A stretch of 64,000 bases of DNA from Cupriavidus plantarum (GTDB lineage Bacteria; Pseudomonadota; Gammaproteobacteria; Burkholderiales; Burkholderiaceae), in contig NZ_CAJPUX010000003.1 in assembly GCF_905397285.1 (NCBI RefSeq), positions 124,001-188,000 of the forward strand. Reading direction: 5' to 3'. This document shows, piece by piece, positions 46,017 to 55,604 of the stretch. Numbering within the stretch: position 1 is the first letter of the stretch; each line of letters opens with the position of its first letter. Made by a program: the position numbers and the translations under genes. The notes under the pieces were generated by a model. The model had not been told where the DNA came from. It saw only the letters and a program-made list of their open reading frames with translations, and ran no database searches.

Positions 46017-46046
46017 GGAGGACGGGAGTGCCGCAGGCGGCATGGG

Positions 46047-46071
46047 TACAATCGGCGGGTCCGACATTGTA
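46047..46071. promoter_or_regulatory. facing -10-like boxes between queA and recG
   Basis: TACAAT occurs on the plus strand at 46047-46052 (toward recG) and on the minus strand at 46066-46071 (toward queA). No consensus -35 is seen for either, so the call rests on the -10 boxes and their position in an 80-bp divergent gap. Confidence 0.35.
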
Positions 46072-46095
46072 CATACACCCCCGTATCCGCTCTCG

Positions 46096-48231
46096 ATGCC
46101 CGCCGCCACCGACGCCGCCGAACCGACGCAGGAAGCCAGCCCGAAGCCAAAGGCGGCCGCCAAGCCGTCCACTGCCGCCGCGCGGCTGGCCAAGCTCGGG
46201 CTGCGCCGCAGCGTGGACCTCGTGCTGCATCTGCCGATGCGCTACGAGGACGAGACGTCGATTCTGACGATCCGCGACGCCATCGCGCGCGCGGGCGCGG
46301 GCATGGCGGCGCAGGTCGAAGGGGTGGTGACCTCCAACGAGGTCACGTTCCGGCCGCGCCGCCAGCTCGTGGTCAAGATCGCCGACGAAACGGGCGAGCT
46401 CACGCTGCGTTTCCTCAACTTCTATGGCAGCCAGACCAAGCAGATGGCCGAAGGCGCGCGCCTTCGCGTGCGCGGCGACGTGCGCGGCGGTTTCTTCGGG
46501 GCGGAAATGGTCCACCCCACCGTGCGGCCCGTGGCGGAAGGCGAGGGGCTGCCGGACCGCCTGACGCCAGTGTATCCGGCCACGGCGGGCATTTCGCAGG
46601 CCTACCTGCGCAAGGCCATCGGCGGCGCGCTGCAACGGACGCCGATGCCCGAGACGCTGCCGCAGCCGTTGCTGCGCGGCCCGCTCGCCAGGCTCCGGCT
46701 CGCGCCGCTCGCGGAATGCCTGCGGCTGCTGCACAACCCGCCGCAGGGCGAGAGCGAGGCCGCGCTCGCCGACCGGTCGCACCCGGCATGGCAACGCATC
46801 AAGTTCGACGAACTGCTGGCCCAGCAGATCTCGCTCCGCCGCTCGCAGGCGGCGCGGCGCGAAAAGACCGCGCCCTCCATGCCGCGCGTGCAGGGCAAGC
46901 TGCTGACGCGCTTCCTTGGCGCGCTGCCGTTCGGGCTGACGGGCGCGCAGCAGCGCGTGGTGGAAGAGATTGCCGCGGACATGACGCGGCCGCATCCCAT
47001 GCACCGGCTGCTGCAGGGCGACGTCGGCAGCGGCAAGACCGTGGTGGCCGCGCTGGCCGCGTGCCAGGCGATCGACGCGGGTTATCAGGCCGCGCTGATG
47101 GCGCCCACCGAGATCCTCGCGGAACAGCACTACCGCAAGCTCTCGGCGTGGCTCGCGCCGCTCGGCGTGCCCGTCGTCTGGCTGGCGGGCAGCCTCAAGG
47201 CGCGCGAGAAGCGCGAGGCCGCCGCGCGCGTGGAATCGGGCGAGGCGCAGCTCGTCATCGGTACGCACGCGCTGATCCAGGACACCGTGCGGTTCGCGCG
47301 GCTCGGCCTGTCGGTCGTCGACGAGCAGCACCGCTTTGGCGTGGCGCAGCGGCTGGCGCTGCGTGGCAAGGCTTCGGAGACCGAGGCGAGCGCCGTCGCC
47401 GACGAACGTGTGCCGCACCAGCTGATGATGTCCGCCACGCCGATCCCGCGGACGCTCGCCATGACGTACTACGCGGATCTCGACGTGTCCGTGATCGACG
47501 AACTGCCGCCGGGCCGCACGCCGATCGTCACGCGGCTCGTCAACGACGCGCGCCGCGACGAGGTGATCGACCGCGTCCATCATGCCGCCGCGGAAGGCCG
47601 GCAGGTCTACTGGGTGTGCCCGCTGATCGAGGAAAGCGAGGCGCTCCAGTTGCAAACCGCGGTAGAGACGTATGAAACGCTCGTTGCGGCGCTGCCGGAC
47701 TTGCGCGTGGGGCTCGTCCATGGCCGCCTGCCGCCCGCCGAGAAGGCGGCCGTGATGGACGACTTCAGCGCGGGCCGGTTGCAGGTGCTCGTGGCGACGA
47801 CGGTGATCGAAGTCGGTGTGGATGTGCCCAATGCCTCGCTCATGGTGATCGAGCACGCCGAGCGCTTCGGTCTGGCGCAGCTGCACCAGTTGCGCGGCCG
47901 TGTCGGACGCGGCACCGCGGAGTCCGTCTGCCTGCTGATGTACCAGGCGCCGCTGTCCCCCACGGCGCGCGAGCGGCTGGCGACGATGCGCGAAACCACG
48001 GACGGCTTCGAGATCGCGCGGCGCGACCTGCAGATTCGCGGTCCCGGTGAATTTCTCGGCGCGCGGCAGTCCGGCGAAGCGATGCTGCGGTTCGCCGACC
48101 TCGAAACCGATGCATGGCTCGTGGAATACGCGCAGGAAGCGGCCGAGGCCATGCTGGCGCACTTTCCCGAGGCCGTGGAGGCGCATCTGACGCGCTGGCT
48201 GGGCGGCCGCGAGCATTTCCTGAAGGCCTGA
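46096..48231 (+). CDS. recG: ATP-dependent DNA helicase RecG
   Basis: A 711-residue branch-migration helicase for stalled forks and recombination intermediates. The N-terminal wedge/OB domain includes [20 protein letters not shown]. The motor carries Walker [17 protein letters not shown], the DEQH box [34 protein letters not shown] and the C-terminal [15 protein letters not shown] 46096 is used; the frame is open far upstream antisense to queA, which is not meaningful. It is followed by oxyR after 91 bp. Confidence 0.96.
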   Translation: MPAATDAAEPTQEASPKPKAAAKPSTAAARLAKLGLRRSVDLVLHLPMRYEDETSILTIRDAIARAGAGMAAQVEGVVTSNEVTFRPRRQLVVKIADETGELTLRFLNFYGSQTKQMAEGARLRVRGDVRGGFFGAEMVHPTVRPVAEGEGLPDRLTPVYPATAGISQAYLRKAIGGALQRTPMPETLPQPLLRGPLARLRLAPLAECLRLLHNPPQGESEAALADRSHPAWQRIKFDELLAQQISLRRSQAARREKTAPSMPRVQGKLLTRFLGALPFGLTGAQQRVVEEIAADMTRPHPMHRLLQGDVGSGKTVVAALAACQAIDAGYQAALMAPTEILAEQHYRKLSAWLAPLGVPVVWLAGSLKAREKREAAARVESGEAQLVIGTHALIQDTVRFARLGLSVVDEQHRFGVAQRLALRGKASETEASAVADERVPHQLMMSATPIPRTLAMTYYADLDVSVIDELPPGRTPIVTRLVNDARRDEVIDRVHHAAAEGRQVYWVCPLIEESEALQLQTAVETYETLVAALPDLRVGLVHGRLPPAEKAAVMDDFSAGRLQVLVATTVIEVGVDVPNASLMVIEHAERFGLAQLHQLRGRVGRGTAESVCLLMYQAPLSPTARERLATMRETTDGFEIARRDLQIRGPGEFLGARQSGEAMLRFADLETDAWLVEYAQEAAEAMLAHFPEAVEAHLTRWLGGREHFLKA

Positions 48232-48266
48232 TCCATGTGATGCGGGAAGGACTTTCGCGCGCGGGT

Positions 48267-48295
48267 CTGACAGCGGCGGCAATAGAAGCTAAAAT
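48267..48295 (+). promoter_or_regulatory. oxyR promoter with overlapping ATAG/CTAT palindrome
   Basis: CTGACA (48267-48272), exactly 17 bp, then TAAAAT (48290-48295), 28 bp before the oxyR ATG. ATAG (48282-48285) and CTAT (48296-48299) bracket the -10, an arrangement suited to OxyR autorepression, although the 10-bp spacing differs from the textbook 7-bp OxyR half-site. Confidence 0.65.
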
Positions 48296-48322
48296 CTATC
48301 GCTTAACCGAACCTGATAAGTC

Positions 48323-49279
48323 ATGACGCTCACCGAACTCAAGTACATCGTCGCCGTCGCTCGCGAACGCCACTTCGGGCGCGCGGCGGAAGCGTGCTTC
48401 GTGTCGCAGCCGACCCTCTCGGTGGCGATCAAGAAACTCGAGGACGAGCTGAACGTTCAGATCTTCGAGCGTGGCACATCGGAAGTCTCGGTGACCGCGA
48501 TTGGCGAGCAGATCGTGGCGCAGGCCCAGCGCGTGCTGGAGCAGACCATGGCGATCCGCGAAATTGCCAAGCAGGGCAAGGATCCGCTGGCCGGGCCCCT
48601 ACGCGTGGGGGTGATCTACACGATCGGGCCGTATCTTCTGCCCATGCTGGTCAAGCAGATGATCGAGACCGTTCCGCAGATGCCGCTGATGCTGCAGGAA
48701 AACTACACGAACAAGCTTATCGAACTGCTCAAGCAGGGCGAGATCGACTGCGCGATCATGGCGGAGCCGTTCCCCGACTCCGGCCTGACGGTGCGGCCGC
48801 TCTACGACGAGCCGTTCGTCGTCGCCGTGCCGCGTGGCCACCAACTGGCCCAGCAGAACCAGGTCGATCCGGACGAGCTCAAACAGCAGACCATGCTGTT
48901 GCTCGGCAGCGGGCATTGCTTCCGTGACCATGTGCTGGGCGTCTGCCCGGAGCTGTCGCGCTTCTCGCAGGCGGCGGACGGTATCCAGAAGACCTTCGAA
49001 GGCTCGTCGCTCGAGACCATTCGCCATATGGTCGCAAGCGGCGTCGGCATCACGGTGCTGCCGCGGACCTCGGTGCCGGACCTCAAGCCGCGTAACGACA
49101 TGCTCGCTTATGTTCCGTTCGCCGATCCCGTACCGGATCGCCGCGTGGTGCTGGCGTGGCGCAAGAGCTTCACACGCCTCCCCGCGATGGAAGCGCTCGC
49201 CACTGCAGTGGCCGCTTGCGACCTGCCGGGGATTCGTCGCATCTCGGATAGCGCGCTGGAGGAGCCGGTCGCTGCATAG
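48323..49279 (+). CDS. oxyR: hydrogen peroxide-sensing regulator OxyR
   Basis: A 318-residue LysR-type activator of peroxide defence. The N-terminal helix-turn-helix is FGRAAEACFVSQPTLSVAIK. The redox pair is intact at Cys199 and Cys208 (GHCFRDHVLGVCPE), the same numbers as in E. coli. On oxidation these form a disulfide and switch the protein to activation. It lies after recG and ahead of a small ORF and dps, a classic OxyR target, on the same strand. Confidence 0.96.
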   Translation: MTLTELKYIVAVARERHFGRAAEACFVSQPTLSVAIKKLEDELNVQIFERGTSEVSVTAIGEQIVAQAQRVLEQTMAIREIAKQGKDPLAGPLRVGVIYTIGPYLLPMLVKQMIETVPQMPLMLQENYTNKLIELLKQGEIDCAIMAEPFPDSGLTVRPLYDEPFVVAVPRGHQLAQQNQVDPDELKQQTMLLLGSGHCFRDHVLGVCPELSRFSQAADGIQKTFEGSSLETIRHMVASGVGITVLPRTSVPDLKPRNDMLAYVPFADPVPDRRVVLAWRKSFTRLPAMEALATAVAACDLPGIRRISDSALEEPVAA

Positions 49280-49286
49280 CCCATGA

Positions 49287-49341
49287 CTATTCGATAGTTA
49301 GAAATAATCAAATTCTGACTGTCGATAGTGTTATGTACACT
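49287..49341 (+). promoter_or_regulatory. possible OxyR-type operator/promoter upstream of the 62-codon ORF
   Basis: CTATTCGATAG (49287-49297) is a perfect small palindrome, a second GATAG follows at 49324-49328, and TACACT (49336-49341) could be a -10. The spacing does not match the E. coli OxyR consensus, so assignment is tentative. Confidence 0.3.
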
Positions 49342-49388
49342 TCCCTCATCGATGCCATCGCATTGCGTAACAGATAGGGGAAGTCATC

Positions 49389-49577
49389 ATGGTCAGGCAA
49401 TTCATGCAGGAATACGCCACGCTCCGCCAGGACGCGGCCCAGGCCCCGCGCGCGCAGGAAGCCGCGCGGCTCCGCCTCAAGCTCCACCGCAAGGAAATCG
49501 GCATGGCCGTCGTTGCGCTGGGCGCGATGGCGATGTTCCTGGACGCCGCCCGCGCGTTCGCGGCACTGGCTACCTGA
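49389..49577 (+). CDS. small hypothetical protein between oxyR and dps
   Basis: A 62-residue protein preceded by a good ribosome-binding sequence (AGGGGAAG, about 6 bp before the ATG). It has a charged first half (RQFMQEYATLRQDAAQAPRA, then RLRLKLHRKE) and a hydrophobic C-terminal half (GMAVVALGAMAMFLDAARAF) that could be a membrane or amphipathic helix. No family is recognised. The location between oxyR and dps, in the same direction, suggests a stress-linked role, but this is only inference. Confidence 0.55.
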   Translation: MVRQFMQEYATLRQDAAQAPRAQEAARLRLKLHRKEIGMAVVALGAMAMFLDAARAFAALAT

Positions 49578-49706
49578 CACCCACCCACGGTTAGTACCGG
49601 CGGATAGTGGTGTGTGTGCAACATCCAATGCGATAATGGATCAACCCCGCGAGGAAGAATCTCCTTGTGGCATGACTCGCATTTGACCGAACGGAGCTGA
49701 CCTACC

Positions 49707-50192
49707 ATGGCAAAGAAAAACGAGATGAGCGTGAACATCGGTATTTCCGACAAGGACCGCAAGAAGATCGCTGAAGGGCTGTCGAAGCTGCTCGCGGACA
49801 CGTACACCCTCTACCTCAAGACCCACAACTTTCACTGGAACGTGACGGGTCCCATGTTCAACACGCTGCATCTGATGTTCGAGACGCAGTACACGGAACT
49901 GGCCCTGGCCGTGGACGCCATCGCCGAGCGCATTCGCGCGCTGGGCTACCCGGCGCCGGGCACGTACAAGGAGTACGCGAAGCTGTCGTCGATTCCCGAG
50001 GAAGATGGCGTGCCTGAAGCCACCGAGATGATCCGCAAGCTGGTCGAAGGCCAGGAAGCCGTCGTGCGCACCGCGCGCTCGCTGTTCCCCGCGATCGACG
50101 CGGCCGGCGACGAGCCCTCGGCCGACCTGCTGACGCAACGCATGCAGACGCACGAAAAGACCGCATGGATGCTGCGCGCAATGCTGGCCTGA
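49707..50192 (+). CDS. dps: Dps-family DNA-binding/ferritin-like protein
   Basis: A 161-residue protein forming 12-subunit shells that oxidise iron with peroxide and shield DNA. The ferroxidase motif is [25 protein letters not shown] (residues about 33-57, containing the conserved His, His, Asp/Glu ligands), followed by [17 protein letters not shown]. The Lys-rich N-terminus (MAKKNEMS) could contact DNA. A GATAAT box (49632-49637) lies 70 bp upstream without a good -35, as expected for an activator-dependent promoter. Confidence 0.94.
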   Translation: MAKKNEMSVNIGISDKDRKKIAEGLSKLLADTYTLYLKTHNFHWNVTGPMFNTLHLMFETQYTELALAVDAIAERIRALGYPAPGTYKEYAKLSSIPEEDGVPEATEMIRKLVEGQEAVVRTARSLFPAIDAAGDEPSADLLTQRMQTHEKTAWMLRAMLA

Positions 50193-50217
50193 TGGGCTGA
50201 AGCGCGTCCGCGCGCGG

Positions 50218-50246
50218 ATGTCATGAAACGCGCCCCGGCTTACAAT
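50218..50246 (+). promoter_or_regulatory. candidate ubiA promoter overlapping the dps terminator
   Basis: ATGTCA (50218-50223), a 17-bp spacer, then TACAAT (50241-50246), 38 bp before the ubiA ATG. The -10 box occupies the loop of the dps terminator hairpin. Confidence 0.45.
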
Positions 50247-50263
50247 GCCGGGGCGCGTTTTTT
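50228..50263 (+). terminator. intrinsic terminator after dps
   Basis: The perfect 12-bp arms acgcgccccggc and gccggggcgcgt flank loop ttacaat, followed by a run of six T. Confidence 0.88.
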
Positions 50264-50283
50264 CTTTCGCCTCCCGAATTCAT

Positions 50284-51168
50284 ATGTCCCAACCCGCCGC
50301 CGCCCCCCATCAGCCCAGCCGCCTCGCGCTCTATGCCCGCCTGATCCGCATCGACAAGCCCATCGGCACGTTGCTGCTGCTGTGGCCGACGCTGTGGGCG
50401 CTGTGGATGGCCTCGGACGGCGTGCCGGACATGGGCATCTTCGCGATCTTCTTCCTTGGCACGTTTCTGATGCGTTCGGCGGGCTGCGCGATGAACGACT
50501 GGGCCGATCGCGACTTCGACAAGCACGTCAAGCGCACGAAGGAGCGTCCGCTGACGGCCGGCCTCATCGCGGGATGGGAAGCGCTGGCCATCGCCGCCGC
50601 GCTCGCGCTCGTGGCGTTCGCGCTGATCCAGCCCCTCAACGCGCTGACCAAATGGCTGTCGGTGATCGCGGTGGTGCTCGCGGGCAGCTATCCGTTCTTC
50701 AAGCGTTTCTTTGCGATTCCGCAGGCGTACCTCGGCATCGCATTCGGGTTTGGCATGCCGATGGCCTACGCGGCCGTACAGGGTTCGGTGCCGCCCGTGG
50801 CGTGGATCATGCTGGCCGCCAACGCGTTCTGGTCGGTGGCCTACGACACGGCCTACGCGATGGTCGATCGCGACGATGACCTGCTGATCGGCATCAAGAC
50901 GTCGGCGATCACGTTCGGCCGTTACGACGTGGCCGCGATCATGCTTTGCTACGCGGTGTTCCTGATCACGATGGCGTGGGTCGGCGTGGAACTGTCGCTC
51001 GGCTGGCCGTATCAGCTTGGCGTGCTCGCCGCGGTGGGCTGCGCGATCTATCACTACACGCTGATTCGCGGGCGCGACCGCATGCGGTGCATGACCGCGT
51101 TTCGCCATAACAACTGGCTCGGTGCCTGCCTCTTTGCGGGCACCGCGCTGGCCTACGCTCTTAAATAA
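50284..51168 (+). CDS. ubiA: 4-hydroxybenzoate polyprenyltransferase
   Basis: A 294-residue integral-membrane prenyltransferase that attaches the polyprenyl tail in ubiquinone synthesis. The two Asp-rich Mg2+/diphosphate motifs are [20 protein letters not shown] and [21 protein letters not shown]. Around eight hydrophobic helices are visible. ATG 50284 is chosen because residues before it would come from the terminator stem. It is convergent with proC, only 15 bp away. Confidence 0.95.
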   Translation: MSQPAAAPHQPSRLALYARLIRIDKPIGTLLLLWPTLWALWMASDGVPDMGIFAIFFLGTFLMRSAGCAMNDWADRDFDKHVKRTKERPLTAGLIAGWEALAIAAALALVAFALIQPLNALTKWLSVIAVVLAGSYPFFKRFFAIPQAYLGIAFGFGMPMAYAAVQGSVPPVAWIMLAANAFWSVAYDTAYAMVDRDDDLLIGIKTSAITFGRYDVAAIMLCYAVFLITMAWVGVELSLGWPYQLGVLAAVGCAIYHYTLIRGRDRMRCMTAFRHNNWLGACLFAGTALAYALK

Positions 51169-51183
51169 GCGCCGGAATCACGC

Positions 51184-52023
51184 TTAATCCCGACCGAACT
51201 CCGCGCCCATTTCCCTGCCGCGCGCGGCAGCCGCATGCATCGCGCGGACGAACGCGTCCGCGATGCCGCCCGCATCCATCGTCGTCAACGCCGCATACGT
51301 GGTGCCGCCCTTCGACGTGACGCGCTCGCGCAGCGTCGCCACGGGCTCCGTGGACTCGCCGGCGAGTGTCGCGGCGCCGCGGAAAGTTTCCACCGCCAGC
51401 TTGCGGCCCTGTTCGGCGGACAGGCCGAGTTCGGTCGCCGCGCGCTCCATCGCTTCGATGAAATAGAACACGTAGGCCGGGCCGCTGCCCGAGATCGCGG
51501 TGACCGCATCGATCTGGGCATCGCCCTCGACCCACACGCACTGCCCAACGGCTTCCGCCACGGCGGTCGCGATCTCGCGGTCCCGCGCGGAGAGGCCGTC
51601 CACGGCGGCCAGACCCGTCATGCCCATGCCCGCAAGCGCCGGCGTGTTGGGCATCGCGCGGACCAGCCGCTTGTGACCGCCAAACCAGCGTTGCATGTCC
51701 TCCAGGCGGATGCCGGCCGCCACGCTGATCACGAGGCCGCCGCCGCCCTGACGCGCGGCCATATGCGGGGCGAGTTGCGCCGCGGCTTCACGGAATTGTT
51801 GCGGCTTGATGGCAAGCACCAGCACGTCGCTGCCGCCGAATGCCGCATCGGGCGTCTCCAGCGTCTGCACACCGAAGACGCGCGTGAGGCGCTCGCGCGC
51901 ATCGGCGAACGGATCGACCACGCGGATCGCGGAGGCCGGCACGCCGCGCGCGATCAGCCCGCCGATCAGCGCGGACGCCATGTTGCCGCCGCCGAGGAAG
52001 CCGAAGGTGAGGGTGTCGAGCAT
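51184..52023 (-). CDS. proC: pyrroline-5-carboxylate reductase
   Basis: A 279-residue enzyme for the last step of proline synthesis, NAD(P)H reduction of pyrroline-5-carboxylate. The N-terminal Rossmann motif is FGFLGGGNMASALIGGL, and the signature near the C-terminal dimer domain is DAVTAISGSGPAYVFYFIEAM. Length fits. It lies 54 bp after the YggS-family gene on the same strand, the conserved yggS-proC order. Confidence 0.95.
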   Translation of the reverse strand: MLDTLTFGFLGGGNMASALIGGLIARGVPASAIRVVDPFADARERLTRVFGVQTLETPDAAFGGSDVLVLAIKPQQFREAAAQLAPHMAARQGGGGLVISVAAGIRLEDMQRWFGGHKRLVRAMPNTPALAGMGMTGLAAVDGLSARDREIATAVAEAVGQCVWVEGDAQIDAVTAISGSGPAYVFYFIEAMERAATELGLSAEQGRKLAVETFRGAATLAGESTEPVATLRERVTSKGGTTYAALTTMDAGGIADAFVRAMHAAAARGREMGAEFGRD

Positions 52024-52077
52024 GCTGTCTGGTCCTTGGTAAAAGTTGGCGGGCGGGCGGCGATGCCCGCGCCGGTG

Positions 52078-52776
52078 TCAGTTCTTCGCGGCGCGCGCGC
52101 CAAAGATCGCCGTGCCGATGCGCACCATCGTGGCACCCTCGGCGATCGCGGCGTCCATATCGCCCGACATGCCCATCGAGAGCGTGTCCACATCGAGCCC
52201 GGCCTGGCGCAGCGTGCCGAGCAACGCGCGCATCGCCGCAAACGGGCGGCGTTGCGCATCGGGATCCTCCTCGGGTTCGGGAATCGCCATCAGCCCGCGC
52301 AGGCGGAGCCGGGGCAGGCCGGCGACTTCGCGCGCGAGCGCGAGGACCTCGTCCGGCGCGACGCCGCTCTTGCTGTCCTCGCCGCTGATATTGACCTGCA
52401 GGCAGACGTGCAGCGGCGGCAGACCGTCCGGACGCTGGTCGGAAAGCCGTTGCGCGATCTTCAGCCGGTCGATGGCATGCACCCAGTCGAATTGCTCGGC
52501 GACGGGGCGCGTCTTGTTACTTTGCAGGGGGCCGATGAAATGCCATTGCAGGCGGGCGCGTAAATCGTCCAGCGCGGCAATCTTGTCCAGCCCTTCCTGG
52601 ACGTAATTCTCGCCGAAAGCGGTTTGTCCGGCGTTGAAGGCGGCCCGTACGTCAGCAGGCGAAACGGTCTTGGAAACGGCCAGCAGCTTGACCTGCGAGG
52701 GGTCTCTGCCAGCCTGTTGTGTGGCCGCCGCGATGCGATTTGTCACGGCTTGCAAGTTGGCGGCGATTACAGACAT
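52078..52776 (-). CDS. yggS: YggS-family PLP homeostasis protein
   Basis: A 232-residue pyridoxal-phosphate-binding TIM-barrel protein of the YggS/PROSC (PLPBP) group, involved in vitamin B6 and amino-acid balance with no known catalysis. The PLP lysine is in VKLLAVSKTVSPADVR; FGENYVQEGLDKIAAL, WHFIGPLQSNKTRPVAEQFD and the phosphate-binding LSMGMSGDMDAAIAEGATMVRIG are conserved. It is divergent from pilT across 66 bp and precedes proC. Confidence 0.94.
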   Translation of the reverse strand: MSVIAANLQAVTNRIAAATQQAGRDPSQVKLLAVSKTVSPADVRAAFNAGQTAFGENYVQEGLDKIAALDDLRARLQWHFIGPLQSNKTRPVAEQFDWVHAIDRLKIAQRLSDQRPDGLPPLHVCLQVNISGEDSKSGVAPDEVLALAREVAGLPRLRLRGLMAIPEPEEDPDAQRRPFAAMRALLGTLRQAGLDVDTLSMGMSGDMDAAIAEGATMVRIGTAIFGARAAKN

Positions 52777-52842
52777 AATCCGGCGAACATACCAAAGTAG
52801 TACACAACAACAAGTCGTAATTTTTGGGTGGGGTCATTATAG

Positions 52843-53886
52843 ATGGACATCGCGCAGCTATTGGCTTTCGCCGTCAAGAACAAGGCGTCCGATCTCCACC
52901 TCTCGGCAGACATGCCGCCGATGGTGCGTATCCACGGCGACATGCGTCGTATCAACGTTGCGGCAATGGGGCACAAGGATGTCCACGCCATGGTGTACGA
53001 CATCATGAGCGACTCGCAGCGCAAATCCTATGAAGAACGGCTCGAGGTCGACTTCTCGTTCGAGATCGGCGGCCTCTCGCGTTTCCGCGTCAATGCGTAC
53101 AACACGCAGCGCGGCGCGGCGGCGGTATTCCGAACCATTCCCTCGAAGGTGCTTACGCTCGACGACCTGCACGCGCCCGCGGTCTTCGCGGACCTGTGCA
53201 TGAAACCGCGCGGTCTCGTGCTCGTGACGGGGCCGACCGGCTCGGGCAAGTCGACGACGCTCGCGGCGATGGTCGATCACCGCAACGACAACGATATGGG
53301 TCACATCCTCACGGTCGAGGACCCGATCGAATTTGTGCACAGCTCGAAGAAGAGCCTCATCAACCAGCGCGAGCTGGGTCCGCACACGCATTCGTTCTCC
53401 AATGCGCTGCGCTCCGCGCTGCGCGAGGATCCGGACGTGATCCTCGTTGGCGAATTGCGCGACCTCGAAACCATCCGCCTGGCGCTGACCGCCGCGGAAA
53501 CGGGCCACCTGGTCTTCGCGACGCTGCACACGAGCTCCGCCGCCAAGACGATCGACCGGGTCGTGGACGTGTTTCCGCCCGAGGAAAAGGACATGGTCCG
53601 CACGATGTTGTCGGAATCGCTGGAGGCGGTGATCTCGCAGACGCTGTTGAAGACGCGCGACGGCAATGGCCGGACGGCGGCGCACGAGATCATGATCGCG
53701 ACGCCCGCCATCCGCCACCTGATCCGCGAGAACAAGATCGCGCAGATGTATTCGATGATGCAGACGAGCAGCGGGCTCGGCATGCAGACGCTCGACCAGT
53801 GCCTGTCGGACCTGATCAAGCGCGGCATGATCAACTACAACGACGCGCGGGCGATTGCGAAGAACCCCGACGCCTTCATGGGCTGA
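52843..53886 (+). CDS. pilT: type IV pilus retraction ATPase PilT
   Basis: A 347-residue hexameric ATPase that depolymerises type IV pili for twitching and DNA uptake. Walker A is VTGPTGSGKSTTLAAM; the Asp box region GHILTVEDPIEFVH and Walker B VILVGELRDLETIRLAL follow; the His box is TGHLVFATLHTSSA. The AIRHLIRENKIAQMYSMMQ segment is the PilT-specific retraction motif. pilU follows 13 bp downstream. Confidence 0.96.
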   Translation: MDIAQLLAFAVKNKASDLHLSADMPPMVRIHGDMRRINVAAMGHKDVHAMVYDIMSDSQRKSYEERLEVDFSFEIGGLSRFRVNAYNTQRGAAAVFRTIPSKVLTLDDLHAPAVFADLCMKPRGLVLVTGPTGSGKSTTLAAMVDHRNDNDMGHILTVEDPIEFVHSSKKSLINQRELGPHTHSFSNALRSALREDPDVILVGELRDLETIRLALTAAETGHLVFATLHTSSAAKTIDRVVDVFPPEEKDMVRTMLSESLEAVISQTLLKTRDGNGRTAAHEIMIATPAIRHLIRENKIAQMYSMMQTSSGLGMQTLDQCLSDLIKRGMINYNDARAIAKNPDAFMG

Positions 53887-53899
53887 GGAGGGCATGGCC

Positions 53900-55039
53900 A
53901 TGCTCGATCGAGATTCCGCTTCCAAGTACATCAACGACCTGCTGGAACTGATGGTCAACAACCGCGGCTCGGACCTGTTCATCACGTCCGATTTCCCGCC
54001 GGCCATCAAGGTCGATGGCAAGATCACGCCCGTCTCGCAGCAGCCGCTCAATCCGGCGCAGGCGCTCGGCCTCGTGCGTTCGATCATGAACGAGCGGCAG
54101 ATGCAGGAGTTCGACAACTCGAGCGAGTGCAACTTCGCGATCACGGCGCCGAATGCGGGCCGTTTCCGCGTGTCGGCCTTCGTGCAGCAGGGCAAGGCGG
54201 GCATGGTCGTGCGAACGATCAACACACGCATCCCGTCCGTGGAGGACCTCGACCTGCCGCCGTCGCTGCACGACATCGTGATGGCCAAGCGCGGCCTCGT
54301 GATCGTGACGGGCGCGACGGGCTCGGGCAAGTCGACGTCGCTCGCGGCGATGCTCGACTACCGCAACGCACATTCGTACGGCCACATCATCACGATCGAA
54401 GACCCGATCGAATACGTGCACGCCCATCAGAACTGCATCGTCACGCAGCGGGAAGTGGGCATCGATACCGAGTCGTGGCATGTGGCGCTGAAGAACACGC
54501 TGCGGCAGGCGCCCGACGTGATCCTGATCGGCGAAATCCGCGATCGCGACACGATGGAATACGCGATGCAGTACGCGGAAACGGGCCACCTGTGCCTGGC
54601 CACGCTGCACGCCAACAATGCGAACCAGGCGATCGACCGCATCGTCAACTTCTTCCCCGAGGAAAAGCGCCAGCAGCTGCTGATCGACCTGTCGCTGAAC
54701 CTCAAGGCGATGATCTCGCAGCGGCTGCTGCCGCGCGCGGGGCAGAAGGGCCGCGTGCCCGCCGTGGAAATCATGATCGGCACCCCGATGGTGGCGGACC
54801 TGATCTTCAAGGGAGAGATCCACGAGCTCAAGGAAGTCATCAAGAAATCGCGCGAGCAGGGCATGATCTCGTTCGACCAGGCGCTGTTCGAACTCTACGA
54901 GGCGGAGAAGATCTCCTACGAGGATGCGCTCAAGAACGCGGACTCGCTCAACGACTTGCGGCTCATGATCAAGCTCCGCAGCAAGCGGCATCGCGATACC
55001 GATATCGCCGCGGGCACGGAACACCTCAACGTGATCTGA
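53900..55039 (+). CDS. pilU: PilT-like type IV pilus ATPase PilU
   Basis: A 379-residue paralogue of PilT that assists retraction. Walker A is VTGATGSGKSTSLAAML; HIITIEDPIEYVHAHQNCIV, VILIGEIRDRDTMEYAMQYAETGH and NFFPEEKRQQLLIDLSLNLK are PilU-like. The C-terminal tail is longer than in PilT. Of the nearby starts, ATG 53900 (MLDRDSASK) has GGAGG at 8 bp and is preferred over ATG 53894. Probably co-transcribed with pilT. Confidence 0.94.
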   Translation: MLDRDSASKYINDLLELMVNNRGSDLFITSDFPPAIKVDGKITPVSQQPLNPAQALGLVRSIMNERQMQEFDNSSECNFAITAPNAGRFRVSAFVQQGKAGMVVRTINTRIPSVEDLDLPPSLHDIVMAKRGLVIVTGATGSGKSTSLAAMLDYRNAHSYGHIITIEDPIEYVHAHQNCIVTQREVGIDTESWHVALKNTLRQAPDVILIGEIRDRDTMEYAMQYAETGHLCLATLHANNANQAIDRIVNFFPEEKRQQLLIDLSLNLKAMISQRLLPRAGQKGRVPAVEIMIGTPMVADLIFKGEIHELKEVIKKSREQGMISFDQALFELYEAEKISYEDALKNADSLNDLRLMIKLRSKRHRDTDIAAGTEHLNVI

Positions 55040-55081
55040 TCAATGCGGTATGCTGGCGGCTCCTTTCCAGGAGCCAGCCCC

Positions 55082-55588
55082 ATGAGCAACGATATTCGTA
55101 ACGTCTACCAGTTCGAGGCGAACGCGCTGACGGGCGAGCCCGTCTCGCTCTCGGCATTCCGCGGCAAGGTCCTGCTGATCGTCAACACCGCCAGTGAATG
55201 CGGCTTCACGCCCCAATACACGGGCCTGCAAACGCTGCATGACGTGTACGGCGAGCGCGGCTTCGAAGTGCTGGGCTTTCCATGCAACCAGTTCGGCAAG
55301 CAGGAGCCCGGCGACGCGGCGCAGATCGGCGCGTTCTGCGAGTCGCGCTTCCAGGTCACGTTTCCGCTGTTCGCCAAGATCGATGTCAATGGCGCCGAGG
55401 CGCATCCGCTCTATCGCTGGCTGACGGTCGAGAAACCCGGCGTGCTCGGCACGCAGGCCATCAAGTGGAACTTCACAAAGTTCCTCGTGCGCCGGGACGG
55501 CACCGTCTTCAAGCGCTACGCTCCGACCACCAAGCCCGAGGACATCCGCGGCGATATCGAGACGCTGCTCGCGGACCCCGGCGCCTGA
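55082..55588 (+). CDS. glutathione peroxidase family protein (Cys type)
   Basis: A 168-residue thiol peroxidase. The peroxidatic residue is Cys40 in LLIVNTASECGFTPQYTGLQ; the family blocks LGFPCNQFGKQEPG (second Cys) and IKWNFTKFLVRRDG (active-site Trp and Asn) are present. It uses Cys in place of selenocysteine and probably depends on thioredoxin or glutathione. ATG 55082 is used; 13 upstream in-frame codons are not family-like. It faces glcF convergently. Confidence 0.93.
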   Translation: MSNDIRNVYQFEANALTGEPVSLSAFRGKVLLIVNTASECGFTPQYTGLQTLHDVYGERGFEVLGFPCNQFGKQEPGDAAQIGAFCESRFQVTFPLFAKIDVNGAEAHPLYRWLTVEKPGVLGTQAIKWNFTKFLVRRDGTVFKRYAPTTKPEDIRGDIETLLADPGA

Positions 55589-55604
55589 CGCGCTGGGGTT
55601 CGTG

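Noticed and set aside
45718..48282. An 854-codon open frame on the minus strand
   Set aside because: Antisense to recG, whose Walker A and DEQH motifs are unambiguous.
49287..49337. A textbook OxyR site (ATAG-7-CTAT repeats) upstream of the 62-codon ORF
   Set aside because: Half-sites are present, but spacing is 3 and 27 bp rather than 7 bp; kept only as a low-confidence operator candidate.
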